Positions 23,336 to 35,666 of a stretch of 64,000 bases of DNA are shown piece after piece. The stretch is from Sialis fuliginosa. Taxonomy: Eukaryota; Arthropoda; Insecta; Megaloptera; Sialidae. Made by a program: the position numbers and the translations under genes. The stretch covers positions 16,837,001 through 16,901,000 of the forward strand of contig OY540817.1 of the NCBI GenBank assembly GCA_961205875.1, in the 5' to 3' direction. The notes below the pieces were generated by a model, which did no database searches, was not told the origin of the DNA, and saw only the letters and a program-made list of their open reading frames with translations. Each line of letters begins with the position of its first letter. Position 1 is the stretch's first letter.

Positions 23336-23820
23336 GTCTAGCGAATTTGCTAGCTAGCAAACAGTTTCAAATGGGGTATATATTCCGTTATAGTATCTAT
23401 GGATTAGTTACGAAATTAAGAGCAGTGATTCTTCAACTTATTGTAACACAGTATGCGACTCTAACCGTACAAAGTAATATTCATAATATCGCCACTGTTT
23501 TAATACCGTTGGTGTTTACTACATACCACGCGTGCGTGAAAATTGTCAAACATTTCATGAAACTATAGGAGAACTGTCAGATAGGTTAAAAACGTCATTT
23601 TAAAGTGCTTGTTAGCTAGCAAATTTTGCTAGCTCCTTTATAATACCAGACATAAGTGATGCAGTTTTAATATCAAAAGAAATAGCTAGAAATAACACAT
23701 AGTATAAAAAACATTAATGTCTATTTCATGAAACTAAAGGAGCTGTCAGATAAGATAAAAACCTCATTTGAAAGTGCTTGTTAGCTAGCAAATTTTGCTA
23801 GCTCGTTTATATTACCGGAC
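23336..23820. mobile_element. GCTAGC-ended MITE with duplicated right end
   Basis: The left end GTCTAGCGAATTTGCTAGCT is opposed by TTAGCTAGCAAATTTTGCTA at the right. The last about 98 bp is present twice as direct repeats (23552-23650 and 23723-23820), including ATTTCATGAAACTA, GTCAGATA, AAAGTGCTTGTTAGCTAGCA and a self-palindrome TAGCAAATTTTGCTA. No coding sequence is supported. Confidence 0.6.
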
Positions 23821-24614
23821 GTAAAAGATTTTTGTACAAAAGCAAATCTGCTAAAAATATTATATTTGTTATATGCATTGAAATTTTGTTAATAGAAATA
23901 TCTCTTCGTGTAATTAATGTTCACATATTGTATAATATATTGATAATATATGACAAAATTTTGCATCCCTAGAATTTACGTGTAGATCACAAACATCTGT
24001 ACGAAGTTTACAAACGCTATTTTGTTTGGAAAAACCTTTTTATTTCACTCACATCTCTTCATACTATGTCCCTTATCTGTGTCGGTTGATCGGCTCATGC
24101 CAGAACTGGATTTCGCGAGACTTGTTCTATAAACGACTTAGAAAATACCGCCCACGCACATACGCTCTATCTTTGTCTATTGTTACTGTTATTTATTACT
24201 TGTTGGATATGTAGACATACGTTTTCGGCTTTGAATTACTTTTTATTTGGTTCACTATTGTATTTGTTTGAGCGTAATGTATTTGTGTTTTATTATTTGA
24301 ATAATTGCAGTTTATTTAAATTTCAATAATATTTTTTAACAGTGTATTAGTAAGAAACATAAAAATTATCAATAAACTGGTTAAAAACAAATAATAATTA
24401 TTGAAAATATTAAATTACTTAAAACTTTGATACCAATTGTATATTGTCCTCTATGATAAAATAAAAAGTTTTACAGCTTTACTGAAGAAATGTAATAAAA
24501 ACTTCAAATAGATTTTCGTACAATTTTCAATGACCCAAATGATACAGAACGGTTTGAAGCAAAACAGTTTTTTTTCAAAATATAAATTTATAACTACTCA
24601 TGTAGGAAAAAACC

Positions 24615-24768
24615 AGCCTTGACGATGGGCTTAAGCTTGGCCCAATATTGGGTTGCCAGTGTTACTTTTTTTATATTTGTCCCACTCTAGGCCAATCTTC
24701 AGATACCGAGCTTTGGTCATCTATTCTCTACCCAAGATTGGGCCAACCTTTGTACGACAAGCCTTAAG
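24615..24768. mobile_element. Small inverted-repeat element (TTGGCCCAAT type)
   Basis: AGCCTTGACGATGGGCTTAA and TTGGCCCAATATTGGG at the left are matched inverted by CCCAAGATTGGGCCAACC and ACGACAAGCCTTAAG at the right. It is about 150 bp with no coding sequence. Confidence 0.6.
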
Positions 24769-24789
24769 CGAGTTTTGAACGAAGTTATC

Positions 24790-25549
24790 ATTTGTATCCT
24801 TGCTCAGTTGTTTTTGTTTAATTAAAATGAAAACTGAAAGCAAACAAATTTTTTTTTAAATGTCGTGATTTTTTGTCGTGTAATTATTAAGTCGTCAAAA
24901 TAGAAACATAGAATTCGAAAATCACAGCATCGTATATGTGCTTTCAGGCTCTAAAAGTTATATTTTTCGACAGAGATTTAAAAAAAATTCATATTTAAAT
25001 ATAGAAGATAAAAGAATACTTTATCTAGATGACAAATTGTTTATTTTGGTCCGATCAAATAATACCTACACAAACACCTTTGGAATGCGTTCTAACTCTT
25101 AACATTCAAATATAATTCATATAATTATTACACGTATACATTAAACTAACCATAACACTTTGAGATAACTGCCAAATATATTTTTTGTTTTTGAATAACG
25201 TCACATCCATTGTATTTATGTCAACCTGTTAATAAATCAGGTGTAATTATTGTTGTCATTGTCATATATATTTATCTTGTTTTGAATAGATAACTTTGTG
25301 TTGTAATGAAAGCAGATTGCACTTTGTAAATTATACGTCAATAAAATGTGCATCGTTGTGGCAGTGCAAGTGTTATAGTTCGTTGCTGCACAAGTTAATT
25401 AATTAGTGTACTTGTTTACGAAATAAAGATCAAAGGGTATTTGAAATTTGTGTGGAAGTTCTTATTTTTATTAAGTTTTTTACTTTCTTATACCCATGCA
25501 TAAGTAATAAGTAAGTATAGTGAAACCAATTTTTTTCGAAATCCGGATT
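24790..25549. other. AT-rich stretch, nothing recognised
   Basis: No gene or repeat end was identified. Confidence 0.5.
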
Positions 25550-25800
25550 TTCATGCAATTATCCATCCCTGAAACCATTCTGACTATTTTTCGCCATGAT
25601 ATCTGTGTGTCTGTCCTTCGGTCTGTAAGCGCTGTAACTCAAATACGACAAATCGTAGAAGGATGAAATTTTATAGGAGTATTTAAGATTAATTTTTGTC
25701 TGGGAAGAAAACTTCATATTTTTTAAAACGATCTTTCAACTGGATACAGATGTTTACCTACGTCGATTTTCGAATTTTTCGAATTACTTTGAAGCAGTGC
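25550..25800 (+). mobile_element. LINE 3'-tail-like sequence
   Basis: CTGTGTGTCTGTCCTTCGGT, then CTGTAAGCGCTGTAACTCAA, then GGATGAAATTTTATAGGAG is the style of 3' untranslated tail seen in insect LINEs. It is a single copy in this window and its ends are not defined. Confidence 0.35.
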
Positions 25801-28276
25801 GAATTAGAGAAAAATAGGTAATATTATTATCTATAATTAATGTTCTATTATTTTTTTCGAAAAAACAAATTTTTGGAAAAGAAAAGATTATAGTTCAAAT
25901 GGTACATAACAGAAAAGAAATCTGTAGTTTATGTCCCATTCATTTTATTCTATCTTTTATTAATTTGTCAGAAATATTTTTTAATAAAATAAGAATCACG
26001 TATACTGTTCACTGTCAGGATTACGTATAAGAAAGCCCCCAAAAATATGTATTATAATTTATAAAATAAAAAAAATCTGAGAAGCAATTAATTAATAATT
26101 TGAAGTTTGCATCAACCTCTTAGCAGTTCAAATATCAATAGTGAAAATGCTAATAAACTCATAACGATTGATTTTTTGCAAATAAGCTACAATCCATTGT
26201 ATATTTTGTATGGGATATGAATCATGGGAGCTTTTTGAAAACTCGTCGCCAACGGGAGTGTTTTTGTGAAGCTTTTTACAGGAATATGATCACTCTAGAC
26301 TCTAGACGTTGTTGACTCTCGAGGAGTGAGGGAAGGATTACTGGTTTTATATTTCACGAAGAAGTTAGAAGTTAATCTGGTTTCGTAGAAGTTTAATCTC
26401 GTTTAAAGAGGTTCACAACATACGTTGTTATTTTCGTGGTTTGTTTATCTTGTTTTCATCTTGAATTCTTCTTTGGTGATGTTTAAATATTTATTTTATA
26501 TTTCCATTCAATTAAATTTACATACGTAATTTAAAAAAATAAAAATAAACAGAAAGATCAAATTACAACATCGACTGTTGTAGAATTTTTACTTATAAAC
26601 GTAAAAAATATGGAAAATACATAAAAACTTTACGGCTAAGCTTCTCAAACCAACCACTTCTTGTGTAGGAGAAGTGGTCGGTAAGAGATAAACTTCGAGT
26701 GAATGTAAGGTATTATTTGTGTATTCAAAATTTTCAGATTTTCAGTGTTTAAAACACAATTCTGCCTGACATTTTTTTATCATTCTCATTGTTTATTAAA
26801 AATGCAGTCGTTTCTTTTGCAAATCATAAAAAACTACAATTTTAATGTATTTATGATTACATTTTTGAAAAATAACATAACTTATAAGCTTAATGTTCTC
26901 TGACGTGAATCAAAAATCCTAATTATGAATACATTAAAAGTGTAAAGAAATAGCGTACATATGAATAGAATAAGAGTAAGGCGTCAAATTTGTAAATTCA
27001 TCTCTGCACAAACGGAGTAAGGTATGATAATTATTATTCGACGACAAAAACACAGTTTGCCGCACAAGTAACTCTGCGCAAGCTCGCGTCTGTCATTGAG
27101 TGGCGGGTGCTTCTGACAACACCGGAATATTAAAACATGTATAATTACACTGGATTTATTTCAGACGAATTTGCACCTCCTTTTTTAATTGGAATGCAGT
27201 AGAATGCAATTGTTAGGTATTTGATTATTTTATGTTTCTTTGTAAGATTCTTATATTTATATTATGACGTATTTTGAGGGGGACATCTTTCAGAATTCAT
27301 AACATTGATGTGGGAAAGATTGTTTTAACACAACATAAGATGTTGGGTGATAAAAAGTAATAAATTAAAACTGTTTTTTAATCGGAACTGAAACTGAACT
27401 AAGTATAATTTTTCACAAAATTTTTGACATAAAATTTTACAGAACACTAGCTACTTCTTGCCTTGAAGTTATTGAGAAAATCGTGTAAAATTATATTTTC
27501 AATCTTCCCCCTTAGGGGCTGAATTTGAGAAAATCTCTTCTTACTGTTAGTGGGTAATTACGTCATAATAGGAAGACACCCCTAAAATTTCACGTTTCTA
27601 GGTCGATGGATTTGGAGTGGGCAATGATGAGTCAGTCACAAAAAATTTTCAATAATAAACAAAATCTATTTTTAATGAATTGATTACTAAAATGATATGA
27701 ATCACATTTTGCATTTGGATAATGAAAAAACAAAAATCACAAAAAATAGGTAATACAAAAATATCAATAGGAATATCAAAAAGAAATTAGTTTATTTTCA
27801 TTTGCAATTACGATTTTTCGATAACTTGGTATAAACGAAAATTGGATTCCTTTTTATTAAATATCATTAATTAATATCACAGATACATATCTAAATGAAA
27901 ATGTACTAAAAGCATTTCGTAATATTTTGGATACAAATAACATAAACAAATGGACAGATATAAATGAGACATTGCTAAATTTGTTTCAAAAGTTTTCCTT
28001 TCAAATCTTCCCAGCATCTTCTATTAATGACGCATTTAAATAAATTAGTGACAACATTTATAAATGTGTCGTCATTTCTAAAATCTTAATGTTTAACACG
28101 TTTACTACCAGACGTGATGTCATTAGAATTAAATGTGTTGTCTTTATAAATGACCGCGAAAATGTCAAACAAAATAAAAATCTGTATAAATTATTTAACA
28201 CTTTTTATCAAGAAAATGGAAATAGAATAGTCTTATTCAATTAGTGACGAAATTTTATATTTTAACAAACTATTAA
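25801..28276. other. AT-rich stretch with one hairpin and one GC-richer patch
   Basis: There is a short hairpin at 26661-26687 (ACCACTTCT..AGAAGTGGT, with extra CCA/CGG outside). A GC-richer patch at about 27055-27125 includes CTGCGCAAGCTCGCGTC and GAGTGGCGGGTGC, without a coding frame. TTAACACGTTTACTACCAGACG at 28093 resembles the piggyBac-like end at 38981. Nothing else was recognised. Confidence 0.4.
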
Positions 28277-28561
28277 TTAAATACTTGAAGACATATGGAA
28301 GATTTTAACAGATGATGTATATCTGAAATAAATGAATGAAATACTATATAAACATTTGGCAAACAACGGCAATTGCGGACTTATAAATTCTGTAGGTATA
28401 GCATAAACTCCTTTTGTGTAATCCTTAAAAAAACTCCCCGTCAATCGAAGGGTCTCATAAATGTCATCTTCCCTGATTATCCCAGGGCATAGCATTTTCC
28501 ATTCCTTTATATTATCCACGTTGGGAGAAGGTTCGGTTCGTCCAGTTATAACTGGCTGCAT
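28277..28561 (-). CDS. Candidate internal exon, unknown protein
   Basis: I do not recognise this protein. The minus-strand frame starts right after a strong-looking splice acceptor: a T-rich pyrimidine tract, CTTTACTATGATTAG, then the exon at 28561. An in-frame TAG lies just before the exon start, so the frame cannot extend upstream except by splicing. The first about 66 residues look protein-like, with balanced codon use: TEPSPNVDNIKEWKMLCPG, REDDIYETLRLTGSFFKDYT and YAIPTEFISPQLPLF. After about 28365 the frame drifts to AT-driven residues (SISFIYFRYTSS) up to the stop at 28277, so the exon probably ends near 28350-28410 at a donor I could not place confidently. It could be one exon of a minus-strand gene with large introns, or a processed or repeat-derived fragment. 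Confidence 0.4.
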   Translation of the reverse strand: MQPVITGRTEPSPNVDNIKEWKMLCPGIIREDDIYETLRLTGSFFKDYTKGVYAIPTEFISPQLPLFAKCLYSISFIYFRYTSSVKIFHMSSSI

Positions 28562-28563
28562 CT

Positions 28564-29489
28564 AATCATAGTAAAGCCAAAAAAGAAAAAAAAATTCTGT
28601 AGTCCAGAGACGACTGTAAACAAAATAAATTCTATTCGGGGCGTCCATTAAAAAATATTTTATAAAAATTTATCATAAAATTTATGACACTGCCCGAAGA
28701 CATATCTACTCTTTAAGAAGTTTTGGTGTGTATTAACTAAAAATATTAATTTTTTCACTAAAGATGCAAAAAATTGGTCTAACATACAATTTTATCATTT
28801 TAAAAATCCTAACAGAAAGTCGATGTATTTAAAAAAAAATACCTTTACCTTGCTGCTCGGGCTTCGCACAACACCCGCGGCTTTTAATTATTTTTTAATA
28901 TTCTCAAAATGAAAAAACATGTATTTAATATTTTCAATTCATCTAAATACTACCTCATATATTAATAAAATTTAATAATGCGAAAACTCCTAATTAAATT
29001 AAATTTTCTTCCTTAACTATGTTATATAAACAAGGACTAATATTCTATGAGACTAATAATGAATATGTAACACCGTGTCTTAGCAGCAGGGAGTTAAACA
29101 CTTGTTTTAATTTCTGTTGGCAACATCCATCATGGCCGCTGACAGCATGAGTTTAATATTGCTCGTTATCCATCACAAACAGAATAATATAATCCTTGTC
29201 AGCCCTCATTTATCATTCAGAGTTACAATATTTTATCACTTATCGTAACTTATTTCCTGCTTCGTTTTTTAATTTTTTGATATTGCATGTCAACTGTGCA
29301 TGGATTTTTATTTAAATTATAATTCTTGCGTTCATAATATTATTGGATTTTTTAATTTAAATGTTTTCCGATGTAATATTTAAGATATTGTTGTATGAGT
29401 TATTCAGAAGTCAAAAAGATTAAACGCACTTAATAAACATTGAATGTTTTATAAATGAGCCAAGAGTGGCTAAGTCCACATTTTGATTG
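28564..29489. other. AT-rich stretch, nothing firm
   Basis: GGGCGTCCATTAAAAAATATT at 28638 and a CCGCGGCTTT phrase at about 28875 may be repeat ends. A GC-richer phrase, CATCCATCATGGCCGCTGACAG, lies at about 29125-29146. No gene was recognised. Confidence 0.4.
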
Positions 29490-29674
29490 AGGCTGCACGG
29501 CGAGATGAAATTAATTTAAATTTTGATGAGACAAGATCAAGACGATATCAACATTATTTATAAGTCTCATAGAGAGGCTCGCTTAGATACATTTAAACAT
29601 TTATGTTACGAGACTGTTTGTTGTAAAATTTGACGAGACTTATCTAAATCTCGTATCGTCTTATATGCAGCCCT
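29490..29674. mobile_element. Small TIR element (AGGGCTGCA type)
   Basis: The left end AGGCTGCACGGCGAGATGA is matched inverted by ATCTCGTATCGTCTTATATG then CAGCCCT at the right. The interior carries further inverted GAGAC/GTCTC pairs. It is about 185 bp; TAGGGCTG-type ends occur in hAT elements, but no duplication was found. Confidence 0.5.
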
Positions 29675-29756
29675 AAATGTTTACAATTGCTACAGTAAAA
29701 TACAGTTTGACCTAGTATCGCCTATGATCCAAATTCGACCATTATTTTACCTACCC

Positions 29757-30033
29757 TAACGGCAACATACACACATGATTTTTTTTTGCACCTAACCTGT
29801 TTTTACAACAAAAATTTACAAATAAAAATACATCAATTGAACGCAAATTATACAAGCATTCTCTACGTTTGACAGAAACCCAAAACTATTTATTTTTACC
29901 GCTTGGTGACGCTAGGAGTATTGCTATGCGAGGGGAAATAAACAAACAACAAAAGGGGAAATCATGTGTGTATGTTAACTTTATTTTGTCTGCCTTAACA
30001 GCAACATACACACATGATTTTTTTTTGCACATC
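29757..30033. repeat. Repeat with GCAACATACACACATGATTT ends
   Basis: GCAACATACACACATGATTT occurs at 29762 and 30001 as direct repeats, and inverted as AAATCATGTGTGTATGTT at about 29958-29976. The first and inverted copies bound an element of about 215 bp. TTAA or TAAC lies next to each copy, so a piggyBac-like origin is possible. Confidence 0.5.
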
Positions 30034-31862
30034 TTTCGAATGATATAAGTTTTATTCACCTCCTTTTATAATAAATACTAAAACTCATATATTTTTTTTA
30101 AATCAGCTTTTTTTAATTTAAAGTTGTAATTTTATTTGCATCATCATATTCATTCATTAGGCATTTTTAACATCATTAAATATAATTAATCAAAATTTAA
30201 TGCACGGATAAAATGGAACAAATTAACTTTTAAATTAAATTTTTGAGCTTGCATATTGATTTATTGAATATATACTTATCTGGGATTATGAACATTCTTC
30301 GCATTTTATGTTAGTATAAAAAAAATCTATAAATCTAGTGAAATATTTTTATGAAAATCTAAAAACATATGACACTTTGGACAACTTAATATAGAAAATT
30401 CCTCGAGGAATATTTAACGTTTACAATGTACATTAATAATAAGAAAAAACATAAAAGTTGGTATCTGTGAAGACATTTTCGGAAATTTATTTAAACACGT
30501 TTAAGGAAATATCCACACTAAAAATAACTCAGTGTTGTTCTGAAAGGATTTTCGGTAAAACCTCCCGCGGACAAAGAAGATTGTCCCGTATTTCACATTG
30601 CGGAGTAAAAATAAACAACGTGAAACTAAATTTTGAAATTATTATCGTAAATACAAGTGCGTACGTTTTTGTAGATACATTTCTTCACAAAAAAATCTAA
30701 TATGTATGCAAAATAACTCATACATAATTATTGGATTAGATACCAATATTTTTTATTTTAATTCTTATTTTGAACATTTTACTACTCACGCTCAAAAAGA
30801 CATATTTTCTTGCGCGGTAATTCGTATTTTCGTTTATAAAAATATATTTATTTTTTCCTTTTACCACCACTAAACTTGCAGTGATCGACCCATAAGCAAC
30901 CTCCCCATGCTTCTTGTGTCCCCGCCTTACACATCAACACTTATAAATACTACTGAAAATTATGGAAAATCCAGAAGTTTCTCTTTGGTTTGCTCCTAAT
31001 CATAAAAATGTACATTTTCAAAAAAAAAATGTTTCAAACAAAAGTTGGTTTAGTTTATCTCTTAAAATCACGAATCTGCAACAAAAAATGTAGGTTAAGA
31101 TTTGAAAAATAAAAGCTGAACCTGAAAACCCATCAAAGTGACCTTTCTAAGGTCACCCCATAATGTCAATATTTAGTCCCCTCAAAACCATGAAACTTTT
31201 GTCTGAAATATTTTTTTCTGAAAATTCGTTATTTTGGAAATAATCCACTGGAAAGTTTTTAAAAAACAACCGGTATAACTTATTTCATTTCTATTATGAA
31301 TAAAAACAATAAAAGTGAGTCTAGAGGTAATCAACATGTTAGAAATAGGGTAATTATGTAAATAGTGCCAATAAAGATCATAATTTTTATAGCTTCCTCT
31401 TCGTAAATGGTGTTTTTTTACACCAGAACATGTACTTAAAGGTTAATAAAAATAGCAATGCAAGAAAACAATCAAGCAAATACATAATAAAAAAACTCCA
31501 AAGTTTTAACTACGTATAAATACATAAATGCAATATTTTAAAGTAATTTATAAATTGTAGTTGCAAGCTCAATTCTGATAATATGACCTGATTCTTATGG
31601 CTAGCTCATACCGTCATACATTGCAAGCCTTTAAGAAACTTTTAATGACGTCAGAATGTAGTCGTAACTCGATCTACAAACAACATTTTGATGCGTGTTT
31701 ACAAAGTGCCACCGTTCAATCTAAAAACTTATATCGCTTGGAACTTAAATACTTACATAACTTTCAAAACAGGTAAATTAATATGAATTGTTGTCCTAGA
31801 ATAAGCAACTGTATTTGCATTGTGAAATAATTGTGGGTGCGTTCAGAAGGAAAATATGTGTA
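30034..31862. other. AT-rich stretch, nothing firm
   Basis: The plus frame at 30458-30700 has no recognised motif. GTGACCTTTCTAAGGTCAC (31138-31156) is a perfect short palindrome and contains TGACCT and AGGTCA half-sites. A TGACGTCA lies at 31646. These may be chance. Confidence 0.4.
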
Positions 31863-32253
31863 CAGTCGCCTGCAGAACTCGTCTGGCACCCTAAAGGCTA
31901 GAATCGCTTACAACAGATTCCAAATTTAAAGACAAACATCATCGGTTATCCTTTTCTATCAATTTTAATATATTTAAATACTAAAATTCGGAATATCAAA
32001 TATTTATTGCCACAAAATTTACGAATACAATTTTCAATAGATTACATAATAATTTAATTGCACAAATATATATGAGTACCTATTATAAACGAAGAGTAGT
32101 TCTTTATCTAGCAAATGAATTTTAAAATATCTGTCTTTGTTTGATACATGGAGAAATGATTTAAATATTATAATAATCAAATAGGAGGAGCCTACTAAGT
32201 TTGTGATAAACGAAAATGAATACAAACTGCAAGACCATTAATGCAGGTGACTG
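31863..32253. mobile_element. Mariner-type MITE, family F copy 2
   Basis: The inverted ends CAGTCGCCTGCA and TGCAGGTGACTG are flanked on both sides by TA (31861-31862, 32254-32255), matching the Tc1/mariner rule. The interior matches the decayed copy at 16710-17103. At 391 bp it lacks a transposase. Confidence 0.8.
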
Positions 32254-32661
32254 TACATATAATAGACTTCAGATATATCGTATAAAAATCTATATTTGAT
32301 TTTTTAAATTGAAATTTTCGTCGATAAAATAAATATTTGTAACACCTAATCCGAACACCCACTAATATGGGATTTTCAATTCAACCTATCAAGGAGAAAG
32401 ATGTAATTTTTTTAATTGTGATACGTTTACATCGGCGTAACCAAGATATTTTTTGGGGGTGAGAGGGCGGGGGCATTGATATATAACATATATTTTATAT
32501 GGGTTAACCATTTGGATCCTCGTTGGTTACAAATCAGCAGGGGCAGAGGATTTCCTGCCCCCCCCCCCCACGTTTATCTACATACCTGTTAATATTACAA
32601 AAGTTTATTTGTAGTAAAATAATCTTATATTAAAATTAAAACACGTTTTTAACTAATATAT
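32254..32661. other. AT-rich spacer with G- and C-runs
   Basis: It contains GGGGGTGAGAGGGCGGGGGC (about 32455-32475) and a C-run (about 32559-32569). No gene was recognised. Confidence 0.5.
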
Positions 32662-33142
32662 AGGATGGTTCGGTTTGGAATACAGATATTTTAGAAGCTG
32701 TGATTAAAAAAAACTGTACGGGTAGGCGGGGTCTATTTTCATTACCCTCTAAGCTACAGGATGTTTAAAAAGTTCCTTTAGAGTAGTACTTACAAACAAA
32801 GATTATCTCATAACTTCCAAAATAACGTAACTAGAGCAACCACAATAAGTCAGTTTCATAGGTAATTAAATATATTTTTTTACTTTGATGAGCAATAACT
32901 CTGAACTGGAAACACGGCTAGCAATAACGCTAATACTAAAAAATAAACAAATGCTCTAGTTACGTTACTTTGGATGTTATGAGATAATCTTTGTTTGTAA
33001 GTACTACTCTGAAGGAACTTTTTAAACATCCTGTAGCTCAGAGGGTGTTGAAGATAGACTCCACTTTCCCGTACAATTGTTTACTCACAATGAGCCAAGG
33101 AATCAGCTCCTAAAATATCTGTATCCCAAACTGGACCATCCT
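32662..33142. mobile_element. Foldback element with arms of about 190 bp (family G)
   Basis: The left end AGGATGGTTCGGTTTGG opposes CCAAACTGGACCATCCT. Pairing continues inward through CAGATATTTTAG, CTACAGGATGTTTAAAAAGT, GTACTTACAAACAAAGATTA and ATAACGTAACTAGAGCA to a loop around 32840-32950. The arms differ only at scattered sites. It is noncoding. Confidence 0.8.
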
Positions 33143-33439
33143 GTATAATCAATTCAACTATTAGTAAAGTGATTTTATTAGCTACTATTTCTCATTAAAA
33201 ATAAAACGGTTTTTTGCTTTATCCAAGACTCATTTAAATTCATATACCTTAGAAAGTAATAATCCTAACTAGGTTACAGAAAGTTCTAATTAGATATTTT
33301 AAATCAAATTACACATTTCATGCAGGAAAAATAGAATTAAAGAAAAGTTTCTGTGGAAAAATTGCAGAGCATATTTCTGTTGAAAAAATTTCAACGGAAT
33401 TAAATTGCGTTCATAACTTAATTTGAAGGAATGGTACAC

Positions 33440-33466
33440 ATAATGCCCTTAGATTAAGGGCATTAT
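33440..33466. repeat. Perfect 12-bp hairpin
   Basis: ATAATGCCCTTA (33440-33451), loop GAT, TAAGGGCATTAT (33455-33466). An outer GAAGGA (about 33426) can pair with TCCTTC (about 33469) across an uneven internal loop. It has no T-run and no context suggesting a known RNA. Confidence 0.7.
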
Positions 33467-34578
33467 AATCCTTCTGAAGGAATTCCACAGTTAAACTGAG
33501 AACAAATAAAACAGAAAGATTTTTCAAGTGCTTTTCTTTTTGTTCTAAATTCTTACAATTAGTTTTATTCGTATAGTTAATTTTAATACAATTAAATCAA
33601 GTTTAAATGATTTTTAATTTATTTGTTATTTTCAATATTTCTTATAAATGAAAAACATTTTTTGGGGATTTTCCATAAGTTTATTTTCTTTTTCAAAAAT
33701 TAGGAGAAAAACGGTCGTAATTTTGTTGTTATAGAATTTTTTTAATCAACGCATCAGTAAGACATGTTATATAAAAACTAAGGCATATAAATTCAAAATT
33801 ATTTAATATAATTTTTGATACACAGATTAAAAAAAAATAACATCAATAAAACCAAATCATCCAGTTCAAACTTACGGATTTTTCCCAAAAGTAAATAAAA
33901 ATCTAAAACTTATTTTATTATTAGACCGTATCTCACGAACATATTAAAGATTTCCAATGAATTTTCTCAAATTAAATTTTCGGTTGTCCAATATAATGAT
34001 ATTAATAAAATTAATAAAAATAAAACGAAAAACTGCTGTGAGTTAAAAATTATTTTATATGCAATGAAAACAAAATAAATCACCAGTTTTTATTGTATGG
34101 TAATAAAACAACATTATGCACACAACACATAGTAAATAGCATTTTATGTACATCAAAAAAACATCTTAATGTTTTCGTTGTCTGTTAGATTTGTTTATTA
34201 CCCGTTGTTCCCGAGATAATGTAGAATTTATAGTGTCTATCGGCGGTACCGACTGTCTAAAGTCGATAACGCATTAAAAACAAATACATAACAATCTGAC
34301 ATGTTGCAAGAATATGAAACTCTCATTTAAAATGGTGATTTTGGAAAAATTCTCTCATTACGTCGAATTATTTGTTAAACTTGTAGACAAAGTATTTTGC
34401 AAGTCATTTTATTTGTATTATAACTTCCAATTTAAAATCACCGTATTATCCAATTTATATACTAATATCCGGTATTACAAAGATTTTGCTCTCAAGCAAA
34501 AGTTGAGCTAATCGCTATTATCGCTATCATTATCAACGTTAAGTAGAAATCGGCGATTTAAAAGCAGTGGTGACTATT
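33467..34578. other. AT-rich stretch, nothing recognised
   Basis: The frame at 34314-34511 has no motifs. No element ends were seen. Confidence 0.5.
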
Positions 34579-34588
34579 GTACATTACA

Positions 34589-35666
34589 GTGGCGAGGCGT
34601 GAAATTTTTAATAAGGGAAGCATATTTTGTCAATCCCCCTCTCCTATTAACAAAAAAAACTAATTATGAAACACCTTAAGTTCAAGCTTTTACTTTTTTA
34701 AATAAATTCTTATATATTTATATAGTAACTAAATCTTATTTTATTGTATTTTAGTTGATATTTGTATGACGAGTTGAAGTTCACTGCAGGAAATTTCACT
34801 AAAAAATTTAGAATTTTTTATTTCGTTAAAAGTATATTTATTGTATAGAAAATGACGTGAAAAGTTGTTTGTTTCAAACCGCAGGTCGGTATCTCAAACC
34901 GTTCTCGAGATATAGCCTCTCAAAGTTTTAGTTTTTTCAAATTTTTGGAGAAAAAACGCCATAACTTTTGAACGCGTGGTCGGAATTGATTTTAGTTGAC
35001 GGATTTGAAATCAGCGTGTCAAAATCTATATAATGACATGTATAATACTTTAAAATTCGACAAAAAAAATTTCGTCAAAAATCGACATTTTTTTAAGGTA
35101 TACCCCTTTGAATTTTTTCGATTTTTCGCGAAATTTTTTTTTTAGAGTTTTAAAGTATTATACATGTCATTATATAGATTTTGACACGCTGATTTCAAAT
35201 CCGTCAACTAAAATCAATTTCGACCACACGTTCAAAAGTTATGGCCTTTTTTCTCCAAAAATTTGAAAAAACTGAAACTTTGAGAGGCTATATCTCGAGA
35301 ACGGTTTGAGATACATACCTGCGGTTTGAAGCATTCAACTTTTCACGTTATTTTCTATACAATGAACATACTTTTAACGAAATTAAAAATTCGAAATTTT
35401 TTAGTGAAATTTCCTGCAGTGAACTTCAACTCGTCATACAAATATCGACTAAAATACAAGAAAATAAGACGTAGAGGAATTATAATTTTATAATTGAGCG
35501 TGTAAATTAATATTAAATGCTATATTTGATTTTTGGTTACGATGTTTGAGTTGCGCATAAAGATAAATATTCTAATAATATTTTTAAATTATTTGTTAAC
35601 TGAAAACACAGATTTGTATTAATTTTCCCATAAATTAAGGGAAGCACTATTTCCCCTGCTTCCATG
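34589..35666. mobile_element. Insertion with a giant internal palindrome, 10-bp target duplication
   Basis: A perfect 10-bp direct repeat, GTACATTACA, flanks this 1078-bp unit (34579-34588 and 35667-35676). Near both ends, AAGGGAAGCA occurs in the same orientation (about 34613 and 35638). The ends themselves (GTGGCGAGGCGTG at the left, CTGCTTCCATG at the right) are not obviously inverted. The interior holds a palindrome of about 735 bp. Duplication length suggests a cut-and-paste or Mutator-like mechanism, but the superfamily is not established. Confidence 0.7.
34734..35469. repeat. Palindrome of about 735 bp with arms of about 350 bp
   Basis: The left arm, read from TCTTATTTT and GTATTTTAG, matches the reverse complement of the right arm ending at 35469 through ATTTGTATGACGAGTTGAAG, CACTGCAGGAAATTTCACTA, TCTCAAACCGTTCTCGAGAT, TTGACGGATTTGAAATCAGC and AATGACATGTATAATACTTT. 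The few mismatches are scattered. The loop is short, centred near 35100. A transcript would form a long double-stranded hairpin. Confidence 0.9.

Noticed and set aside
23552..23820. CRISPR-like array
   Set aside because: Only two repeats of about 98 bp that are transposon ends; no regular short repeats or spacers.
31138..31156. Nuclear-receptor response element (everted AGGTCA)
   Set aside because: A single short palindrome with no supporting regulatory context; it may be chance.
33440..33466. Rho-independent terminator
   Set aside because: No T-run follows, and the sequence is eukaryotic.
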